This document shows, piece by piece, positions 1-5,863 of a DNA stretch of 6,081 bases. This DNA comes from Saprospiraceae bacterium. GTDB taxonomy: Bacteria; Bacteroidota; Bacteroidia; Chitinophagales; Saprospiraceae. The notes below the pieces were generated by a model that had not been told where the DNA came from, searched no databases, and saw nothing but the letters and a program-made list of their open reading frames with translations. The stretch's first letter is position 1. Each line of letters opens with the position of its first letter. Both the position numbers and the translations under genes were made by a program. The DNA is taken from contig SLDF01000168.1 in NCBI GenBank assembly GCA_007125435.1, positions 1 through 6,081 on the forward strand, read 5' to 3'.

Positions 1-44
1 ATACGTGAGCAAGCAAAAGCACCTTTGTGAGGGTGTCCTTTTTG

Positions 45-212
45 GAGAGTGTATTAATCACATGTATCAATGGCTGCAAGCACTTCATTGGATGATATGA
101 CCGCAGCTTTTTTAGAATCATGTAGCTTGGCTACACTCATCATAAAAAGAGCTTTGTCATATCACCCAAGCAAGCACTTTCGCTCATCTCTACATATGAT
201 TAATGCACTCTT
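45..212. repeat. Long imperfect palindrome (foldback or MITE-like element)
   Basis: The two halves are inverted copies of each other. The outer arms 47-66 and 191-210 pair at all but one position (61/196), with one G-T pair (52/205). Pairing continues inward in register: 70-72/185-187, 88-91/166-169, 93-101/156-164, then 105-113/145-153 after a one-base shift, and a core of TGTAGC (121-126) and GCTACA (130-135) around a 3-base loop. By hand I count about 59 Watson-Crick pairs plus a few G-T pairs over the 168 bp. A transcript from either strand would form one long hairpin. A 67-codon ATG frame at 70-273 runs through it but resembles nothing I know and is better explained by this structure. 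The ends show no clean target-site duplication, although CTTTTTGGA (38-46) and CTTTTTTTGGA (217-227) flank it. The class of element is unknown. Confidence 0.75.
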
Positions 213-213
213 G

Positions 214-243
214 ATACTTTTTTTGGACAAGCAAAAAAAGTAT
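214..243. repeat. Perfect 12-bp inverted repeat with T7/A7 arms
   Basis: ATACTTTTTTTG (214-225) is the exact reverse complement of CAAAAAAAGTAT (232-243), with the six-base loop GACAAG between them. It lies two bases outside the right end of the long palindrome. The stem is almost all A-T, so it lacks the GC core of a standard intrinsic terminator. It could still form a cruciform or mark the edge of a repeat unit. Words built like this (T-run, GGACAAGC, A-run) seem familiar to me from Bacteroidota intergenic repeats, but that is recollection and not a search result. Confidence 0.6.
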
Positions 244-273
244 GACAAAGAGAAGAACAGCCAAAAGTCCTAA

Positions 274-520
274 GCAAACTCAGCTCGTATAGATTTATAC
301 TGTTTGTAAGTCTATTTTCTAAACTGTATTATTTTAAACCTACTCCCCAGAAATAATAAGTGACCCTGTTTAATCAAATATGATACACCTGAGCAGCCTC
401 GGCTCAGCGTCGCCTGCAGCTATAATGAAAAGTTGAATTAAGCTTATCACCCGTCCGCAATGAATACGTACATACATATGGCATAATTTTTGCATATATA
501 CTTTACTGTAAATAAAAGAT
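274..520. other. Non-coding leader region upstream of the peptidase gene
   Basis: No coding frame is supported here. Most of the stretch is AT-rich, but 386-420 is a GC-rich patch. It contains CTGAGC (389-394) and GCTCAG (402-407), a 6-bp hairpin with a 7-base loop, followed by the palindrome CTGCAG. The promoter of the peptidase gene must lie here or further upstream. TAATTTTTG at 484-492 resembles the Bacteroidota -7 element (TAnnTTTG) with one extra T, but I see no convincing TTG-type -33 element at the right distance, so I do not call a promoter. The last 15 bases before the start are A/T-rich, as is usual for translation starts in this phylum. Confidence 0.5.
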
Positions 521-2455
521 ATGTTTCAAATGAAGAAAATTACACAATGCATTTGGCTTAACGCTCTGGTAGCCATATTATTAAGTAGCAGCTTGCTGAC
601 AACTGCACAGGTAACGATTAATCCCAATCTACCAAAAAGTGGTCAAGGTGGTTCATTTATTGCTAATCACAATGGTCCTAATTCGATATTTTTTGCGCCG
701 CCTTTTGGTGAGAATATGCATCAAACCTACTTTCATGTTTGTCTGGAAAGGATACAAGAAGGTGATCTAGAAATAAGGGTGCAATATGAAGAGTTGTTTA
801 AGCTACCGGCAAGAGCAGCTTATAAATTTGATGATGGCGACTGGCAGTATACACCTCAGGTAGACACAGGGCTTTATATTGTTAATGTGCCAAAACATGC
901 GAAAAGATGCCATTTCGCTTCTGGCAAGCCTTTTTCTTACGGCGATTTGATGACTTTTATAGACACACTTGATAATAAGTATGTCAAAACGGAAATGCTC
1001 GAAAGAAAAAGTCTGGGCGGAAGAGATGTCCCTTACTTTAAAATATCAAATCACGCTAATGATGATGAACACAAGCAGCTGGTATGGCTGATCTCTGGTC
1101 AGCATGCTTATGAATTGCCGGGCATCCATACAGTGATGGAGATGATCCAATATCTAATATCAGATGACCCTGTAGCCATAGCTCTGCGCAATAATACTAT
1201 ATTCTATGTATGCCCTATCGTAGATGTTGATGCTTCTGACATGGGTCTAAGCGGTAAAAGAAAGGTAGGACGAGGTACTAATGCCTGCCCTATTCAAGAC
1301 TTTAACTGGGACTGGAATGTAGAATTGAATTCAAACAAACCGGTTAGAAACACCCAAGGTGGACCTAATGCTTATAATAATATCAGTAATCCACAGGTCA
1401 AAGCCTTGCAAGACAAGATATATGCTACCTCTATGAAAAATCCATTACGATTCTTCATCGACTCACATAGTCCATGGCCGGATAAGGCTGTTAATGATAC
1501 TAGTGCACTTCACTTCATAGACAAATATCTACCCCAGTCAACCAGATCTTTTCAAAATCCTGACTCTTATGCCAGAATGTTTTGGAACAGGTACGAAAAG
1601 GTAATGGGCTTTAGTCCGGTAGCACTTACAGATGAAACACCGGGTGCTCAGACATCGGCAGCGGGCAAAAAGAGATATGCATTTTCATACGGACCAGACG
1701 AACAGTACGATTATGAACGTAGTGCTGACTACTGGGTTGATAGCGAAAATGCCTTATTCTATAGAAATACGCTTTCACATCCGAATATATTTTTCTCGAC
1801 GACATTAGAAACAGGCTGGAATGAGACACCAAAAGACAAAGAAGGTCAAAGAAAGATATGGAATGACAGCATGATTAGCATGCACGCACAGGCACTATGT
1901 ATGGCTATGTATGATCTATTGCAGCCTTATACGGTCAACAGTACTGGTGACATCATCATTGATGTTAATAAAAACAATAAAGCATTGCAGTTTAATGGAA
2001 GGTGGAATGAATTGGACGGTATGCTACCTAATACGCCCATGCATTTTTATGAAGGCAGCACCATGACAACAAGTCAAACCGGAGACTATGTGAGGATACC
2101 ACTCAATATTCCTTATTCCGGTATTTTTGATATTTACAATTGGCACAATCCTATTGTGTATAGTGCATTCGAGCCCAAGCCAAACCATATCTTGAATGAT
2201 CCTAAAGTACAAATCACTATTTTTAACGGTGAAGAATACTATTACATACAGAGTAATCAAACGATCGCTGGTGGTACATGGAAGAAAATTACAAGTCTTT
2301 ACCTGTACAATGATAAGCTACAGCCCTATATAGAGATTAAGAAAGTAGCTAAAGACAATAAAGTGGTTCAGGCTGATGCTATAAGATTATCTCCGGCACT
2401 TGGTATCCATAATGCATCATTAGGCTTATCGGGCATCGATAATCAAGGCGAATAA
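521..2455 (+). CDS. Secreted M14-family zinc carboxypeptidase-like protein with golvesin-like C-terminal domain
   Basis: The product is 644 residues. Residues 1-29 are a Sec signal peptide (KK, then a hydrophobic run at 15-26, then TTA before Gln30), so it acts in the envelope or outside the cell. A second ATG four codons in (base 530, MKKI) is an equally good start. Residues about 43-130 look like the beta-rich N-terminal domain of cytosolic-carboxypeptidase-like M14 proteins. The M14 domain spans about 136-470. GGRDVP (166-171) fits the family's early strand, QHAYE supplies zinc ligands His195 and Glu198, DSH supplies the third ligand His316, and TLE supplies the likely catalytic Glu430. 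The family's NR pair, which binds the substrate carboxylate, reads N262-W263 here, so specificity is uncertain. Residues about 488-624 resemble a golvesin C-terminal-like beta domain (GGTWKKI at 584-590, ADAIRL at 618-623). I see no type IX sorting domain at the C-terminus. The gene stands alone on the + strand. Confidence 0.9.
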   Translation: MFQMKKITQCIWLNALVAILLSSSLLTTAQVTINPNLPKSGQGGSFIANHNGPNSIFFAPPFGENMHQTYFHVCLERIQEGDLEIRVQYEELFKLPARAAYKFDDGDWQYTPQVDTGLYIVNVPKHAKRCHFASGKPFSYGDLMTFIDTLDNKYVKTEMLERKSLGGRDVPYFKISNHANDDEHKQLVWLISGQHAYELPGIHTVMEMIQYLISDDPVAIALRNNTIFYVCPIVDVDASDMGLSGKRKVGRGTNACPIQDFNWDWNVELNSNKPVRNTQGGPNAYNNISNPQVKALQDKIYATSMKNPLRFFIDSHSPWPDKAVNDTSALHFIDKYLPQSTRSFQNPDSYARMFWNRYEKVMGFSPVALTDETPGAQTSAAGKKRYAFSYGPDEQYDYERSADYWVDSENALFYRNTLSHPNIFFSTTLETGWNETPKDKEGQRKIWNDSMISMHAQALCMAMYDLLQPYTVNSTGDIIIDVNKNNKALQFNGRWNELDGMLPNTPMHFYEGSTMTTSQTGDYVRIPLNIPYSGIFDIYNWHNPIVYSAFEPKPNHILNDPKVQITIFNGEEYYYIQSNQTIAGGTWKKITSLYLYNDKLQPYIEIKKVAKDNKVVQADAIRLSPALGIHNASLGLSGIDNQGE

Positions 2456-2492
2456 CTAAACAGTTATTATAAAAATGATACTTTAAAATATC

Positions 2493-2530
2493 AAAAAGCT
2501 CTCTCGTCGCATTGACGGGAGAGCTTTTTT
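2493..2530. terminator. Bidirectional intrinsic terminator between convergent genes
   Basis: Bases 2493-2508 pair with 2514-2529 to give a 16-bp stem (11 bp, one T-G pair, then CGTC/GACG) around the 5-base loop GCATT. The left side begins with five A and the right side ends with six T, so either strand's transcript has a GC-containing hairpin followed by a U-tract. It lies 37 bp past the stop of the peptidase gene and 36 bp past the stop of the YciO-like gene on the other strand, and can serve both. Confidence 0.9.
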
Positions 2531-2566
2531 CTTTTCGTGTCATCGTTAAAATGAGTTGAAACCGCA

Positions 2567-3184
2567 TTAGCGCAATGGCTGCAATCCCTCTCTGACAATT
2601 TCAATCTCACTACCTGTACAGTCTACAATGGTAGAGCCTTCAAGCTGGCCCAGACCTCCATCTATAACAATGTCCACCTGGTGCTGAAACTCCTCGTAGA
2701 TATCAAATGCATTATTGTAATATTCCACAACATCATCAGTCGTCTTAAGTGACAGTGATAATATCGGGTTGCCCAGTGTACTCACTATGGATTGTACAAT
2801 ATTAAGATCAGGAATTCTAACGCCGATTGTATTTCGTTTACCGGAAGCTATTCTTGGTACAGCATTATTAGCTTCCAAAATAAAGGTAAATGGTCCCGGC
2901 AAATTGCGCTTCATCATACGGAATATCGTATTGTCAAATTGCTTGGTATATTCAGATACCTGACTGATATCGTGGCAGATAAAACTGGGCATAGCCTTTC
3001 CCGGGTCTACCCCTCTGACTTTACAAAGTTTTTCTACCCCTGCTTTACTTTTCATATCGCAGGCGATACCATACACAGAATCTGTAGGGTAAATGATAAC
3101 GCCACCATTGCGCAAAGTATTGACTATGGTATCTATTTGTCTTTGATCGGGGTTATTGGCATTTATTTCTAAAAACATAGACAT
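2567..3184 (-). CDS. YciO/YrdC (Sua5/TsaC) family protein, possible L-threonylcarbamoyladenylate synthase
   Basis: The product is 205 residues from ATG 3184 (MSMFLEI); ATG 3178, two codons in, is also possible. The frame stays open to an ATG at 3250, but those 22 extra residues (with WWH) match nothing in the family, and the length from 3184 fits E. coli YciO at about 206. Seen: NPDQR (11-15), GGVIIYPTDSVYG (27-39), LPGPFTFIL (95-103), KRNTIGVRIP (116-125), NPILSLS (139-145), and a STIVDCT...IVREG ending. TsaC/Sua5 relatives make threonylcarbamoyl-AMP from threonine, bicarbonate and ATP for the t6A37 modification of tRNA. This sequence follows YciO more closely than TsaC: it has KVRGVDPGK where TsaC has the KGRP-type motif, and SLS where TsaC has S-x-N. 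The role of YciO is less certain, so the catalytic assignment is tentative. There is no C-terminal Sua5 domain. Transcription runs into the shared terminator. Confidence 0.88.
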   Translation of the reverse strand: MSMFLEINANNPDQRQIDTIVNTLRNGGVIIYPTDSVYGIACDMKSKAGVEKLCKVRGVDPGKAMPSFICHDISQVSEYTKQFDNTIFRMMKRNLPGPFTFILEANNAVPRIASGKRNTIGVRIPDLNIVQSIVSTLGNPILSLSLKTTDDVVEYYNNAFDIYEEFQHQVDIVIDGGLGQLEGSTIVDCTGSEIEIVREGLQPLR

Positions 3185-3595
3185 TAAATTTTTAATTATG
3201 ATTGTATGCCACCAATATAATGAGCTTTCTGATTTCAAGGTACAAAACATTTAAAATTTAGACACTCATGTTTTGAATGGCATCTATCTAGATATGCATC
3301 ATATCTCCATGTTTAGAGGTTTTACCGGTTTTTCAGAGACGTGTCTTTTTTTACTTTGGGCATCACCCTATTCCTTGCGTCATAGGGTCGCTACGTTACG
3401 TGGCTCACTATTCGTTCGGCCTCGATTGCGCTGAGGCTCCATCGAGTCTGACTTCGCATGCGCTACGTCACCACTCCACATCGCTGATGCAAAGCGCAGT
3501 TCCTACGTGCGATTATCATTCTCTAAAAGAAAGTAGTTTGTTAGCCTTGTCGATACTCACTGTAATATAATCAATGTATTGTCTTTAGTGAAACA
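3185..3595. other. Intergenic gap between the ATPase and YciO-like genes
   Basis: This 411-bp stretch has no supported gene. The part next to the YciO-like gene (3185-3300) is AT-rich and would hold that gene's leader and any promoter of its own; I cannot pick out a convincing one. The middle carries the GC-rich structured element listed separately. The part next to the ATPase stop (3530-3595) is AT-rich with no strong terminator hairpin, so read-through from the ATPase gene is possible. A + strand frame from 3292 to 3570 has no stop codon, but its only ATG is near its end, and it owes its length to the GC-rich stretch. I do not call it. Confidence 0.55.
3338..3510. repeat. GC-rich, hairpin-forming intergenic element (putative dispersed repeat)
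   Basis: Counted by hand, 3361-3510 is 56% G+C (84 of 150), well above the flanking DNA. It opens with a T-run and TTTGGGC. It then has a perfect 7-bp stem, ACCCTAT (3365-3371) with ATAGGGT (3382-3388). Next come two mutually exclusive stems: GCCTC (3419-3423) with GAGGC (3433-3437), or CTCGAT (3421-3426) with ATCGAG (3441-3446). The palindrome CGCATGCG lies at 3455-3462, and GCTACGT occurs twice (3390-3396, 3462-3468). This build resembles the dispersed structured intergenic repeats of Bacteroidota genomes. Only one clear copy lies in this window, so repetition itself is inferred. Confidence 0.5.
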
Positions 3596-5080
3596 TCACA
3601 TATCATCTTCATCATCTTCGCCAAGATTATTCAACATATCGCTTAATAAATCTCTAAAAGACAATTGATTTTCTAGTATCTCTTTGTTGACTACATTGTA
3701 TTCAGCCAGGCCGTGAAGGATCAATTCAGCATAGGCGTACACATCTTCAGTGTCGAGCTCAGACTTATTCCATACCAGCTCTTTCAGACCATCAACTTTA
3801 TCGAGTGTAAGTTCAAATTCTTTGTCAGATGCATCATTGAGCAAGTCAATAGAATTACCTTGTGAAAACCATTTTTTAATGGATTCATAAGGGTCTACCT
3901 TATTGCTTTTCTTGAGCTTGTCCGGGTTTGAAAAATGCTCCAAAAACTCTTCCTTTATGGCTTTCCCAAGGAGATTGAGTGCGACATCATATGGACCTTC
4001 TTGCTCGCCTTCATAGACCAGCTCAATCTTACCGGTGATCGAAGGTATGATCCCCCAAAAGTCAACTAATCTTACTTTAGTCTTGCTCTCGCCATTAATG
4101 AGCATGCGTCTCTCTGCTGCGCTGACTAGGTTTTCATATGCTGTTATTGACAATCTGGAAGACACACCGCTTTTCTCATCTACAAACTCTGATTCTCTGG
4201 CTATGAATACAAGTCGCTCCAGAAGATCTTGAAATATCTCAGGTACATCTACAGATTGTGCTTGCTCGGGTAGTATTTTGGCCTCCTGCAATGTAATTTG
4301 TCTGGCGACATCAAGGCTTTCAGGATAATGAGTCAATATTTGACTTTCAATTCTATCCTTTAACGGCGTGATGATGCTACCTCTATTGGTATAGTCTTCA
4401 GGATTTGCTGTAAATAGAAACTGAATATCGAGTGGCAATCTAAGCTTAAACCCTCTGATCTGTATATCACCTTCTTGAAGAATATTGAAAAGCGACACTT
4501 GAATTCTTGCCTGTAAGTCAGGTAATTCATTAATCACAAAAAGGCAACGATTAGATCTCGGTACTATCCCGTAGTGTATTACACGGTCATCAGAGTAACT
4601 AAGCTTTTGTGTGGCAGCCTTTATCGGGTCAATATCACCTATGAGGTCTGCAACACTTACATCAGGCGTCGCTAACTTTTCTACGTACCTTTCTGATCTA
4701 TGCATCCATGATATTGGGGTCTCATCACCCAATTCATCCAGGAGCCTCATGGCTGACTTACTGATTGGGTTAAAAGGATCTTCATTAAGGTCTGTATCCT
4801 TAATTACGGGAATATATTCATCTAGAAGATTTACCAGAAGTCTGGCAATACGTGTCTTCGCCTGACCTCTCAATCCAAGCAATAAAATATTATGTCTGGA
4901 TAAGATAGCTCTTTGAATATCAGGTATGACTGTCGTATCAAACCCATAAACACCCTCAAATAAGTTCTTCTTTTTTTTCAGAGCTTCTATTAGATTGTCT
5001 CTTAATTCATACTTGATTGGTTTCGATATATAACCACTTTTCTTTAATTCACCTAAGGTTTTTATGGACTTTATATTCAT
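3596..5080 (-). CDS. MoxR-type AAA+ ATPase (often annotated as magnesium chelatase ChlI-like)
   Basis: The product is 494 residues, predicted cytoplasmic. Walker A is GLRGQAKT (69-76). The Walker B position is LFVINELPDL (180-189), with Asn184-Glu185 in place of Asp-Glu; as I recall the INELPDL form is normal for this subfamily. Sensor 1 is TANPEDYT (224-231), PLKDR (239-243) carries the likely arginine finger, and GVSSRLS (305-311) the sensor-2 arginine. The region after about residue 350 is helical and charged, ending in an acidic tail (GEDDEDDM), and has no domain I recognise. MoxR-type ATPases act as chaperones or remodelers, usually with a VWA-domain protein encoded next door; none is present here. 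A magnesium chelatase role is unlikely, since no porphyrin genes are nearby. The start is 15 bp after the mqnA stop, so the two are probably co-transcribed. Codons 35-38 include a run of eight A. Confidence 0.88.
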   Translation of the reverse strand: MNIKSIKTLGELKKSGYISKPIKYELRDNLIEALKKKKNLFEGVYGFDTTVIPDIQRAILSRHNILLLGLRGQAKTRIARLLVNLLDEYIPVIKDTDLNEDPFNPISKSAMRLLDELGDETPISWMHRSERYVEKLATPDVSVADLIGDIDPIKAATQKLSYSDDRVIHYGIVPRSNRCLFVINELPDLQARIQVSLFNILQEGDIQIRGFKLRLPLDIQFLFTANPEDYTNRGSIITPLKDRIESQILTHYPESLDVARQITLQEAKILPEQAQSVDVPEIFQDLLERLVFIARESEFVDEKSGVSSRLSITAYENLVSAAERRMLINGESKTKVRLVDFWGIIPSITGKIELVYEGEQEGPYDVALNLLGKAIKEEFLEHFSNPDKLKKSNKVDPYESIKKWFSQGNSIDLLNDASDKEFELTLDKVDGLKELVWNKSELDTEDVYAYAELILHGLAEYNVVNKEILENQLSFRDLLSDMLNNLGEDDEDDM

Positions 5081-5095
5081 GATTTATATGTACGC

Positions 5096-5863
5096 TTACT
5101 TATTATTCTTTTTAAACTTTTCATTGTAGATAGATAAAAACAATTTAAGAGCATTTTGTTTTTCAATATCAAAATTGTAACTAATCTGGCGTGTAAAATA
5201 ATGGTGCAAGTCAAACCCGTTTTCGAAGGTTGGGAGTATTTTCAGTAAGTGGTTGATCTTGCTCAATCCCTGTTTCAATGCCTCATTAAAGATGCCTGAT
5301 ACCAACTCATCGAGTGGCTCCCGTGATATCCAAACAGCAAACACAAAAGGTTTTCCGGTATGCTGGTGCCATGCCGAAGCTAAGTCATAAGAGTAATCAA
5401 ATCTGTCATACAAGTCTATCGCTCTATCACCTATGACAAGGCCGGCAGTTCGACCAGATATTTGCCGGGTATAGCCAGGAGTGGCATGAAGAAATTTGAC
5501 TTCTTTTTTAAAATATTGAGCCATTAGGACTTGCACTAATATGACCGATGTCCGGGAGTGATAGTCCAGATAGATACATTCAATTTCATCCATGGGCACC
5601 TCGCTGAATATATTAACAGTGCCGACTTGGTCTATAGCGCCTATACAGTAATCAGAAACGATGTGATATTGATCAAGGTCAGGTAATATGGCGACAGGGA
5701 CCAGACCTATATCAACTGACCCATCTAGTATTTTTCTGGCACTTTCTGAAGGAATAGCGAGTTCAATATCTAAGAAGTCTATCAATGGACTATTCAATAA
5801 CCCATATAAAAATGGCTTGGTATTAAGATAGCTTACAGCTGTTATTTTAAGTGTTTTATGCAT
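5096..5863 (-). CDS. mqnA: Menaquinone biosynthesis protein MqnA (chorismate dehydratase, futalosine pathway)
   Basis: The product is 255 residues, close to the usual family length, and cytoplasmic. MqnA dehydrates chorismate to 3-[(1-carboxyvinyl)oxy]benzoate, the first step of the futalosine route to menaquinone. Seen: the opening KITAVSYLNTKPFLYGL (6-22), PSESARKILDGSVDIGLVPV (38-57), GTVNIFSEVP (81-90), LDYHSRTSV (99-107), GLVIGDRAIDLYD (141-153) and TGKPFVFAVW (169-178). Together these define the periplasmic-binding-protein-like fold of the MqnA/MqnD family, and the SYLN and HSRTS signatures place it with MqnA. The ATG at 5863 puts SYLN at residue 11, as in relatives. It is the first gene of the - strand run. 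The other pathway genes (mqnB, mqnC, mqnD, mqnE) are not in the window. No regulatory site is evident upstream. Confidence 0.94.
   Translation of the reverse strand: MHKTLKITAVSYLNTKPFLYGLLNSPLIDFLDIELAIPSESARKILDGSVDIGLVPVAILPDLDQYHIVSDYCIGAIDQVGTVNIFSEVPMDEIECIYLDYHSRTSVILVQVLMAQYFKKEVKFLHATPGYTRQISGRTAGLVIGDRAIDLYDRFDYSYDLASAWHQHTGKPFVFAVWISREPLDELVSGIFNEALKQGLSKINHLLKILPTFENGFDLHHYFTRQISYNFDIEKQNALKLFLSIYNEKFKKNNK

Noticed and set aside
45..212. Possible integron attC site
   Set aside because: It is palindromic and of roughly suitable size, but I find no RYYYAAC or GTTRRRY core sites at its ends and no integrase or cassette genes.
70..273. 67-codon ATG frame on the + strand
   Set aside because: It runs through the long palindrome and the A/T hairpin, has no recognisable family, and ends in a lysine-rich stretch produced by the A-tract. 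The structure explains the sequence better than a gene.
484..492. TAATTTTTG as a Bacteroidota -7 promoter element for the peptidase gene
   Set aside because: It has one extra base relative to TAnnTTTG and no convincing -33 element upstream, so it is not enough to call.
2792..3172. 126-codon + strand frame antisense to the YciO-like gene
   Set aside because: It lies entirely opposite a well-supported gene and has no recognisable motifs; the - strand frame clearly encodes the family.
3185..3250. N-terminal extension of the YciO-like protein to the ATG at 3250
   Set aside because: The 22 extra residues do not fit the family, while MSMFLEINANNPDQR aligns well with the usual start of YciO proteins.
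3292..3570. About 93 codons without a stop on the + strand across the GC-rich element
   Set aside because: There is no ATG near its beginning, and the composition is that of the structured element. The few stops are explained by high G+C.
4971..4978. Run of eight A (in the coding sense) in the ATPase gene as a programmed slippage site
   Set aside because: The zero frame is intact and family-like on both sides, and lysine-rich stretches of this kind are common in AT-rich genomes. Nothing suggests functional slippage.
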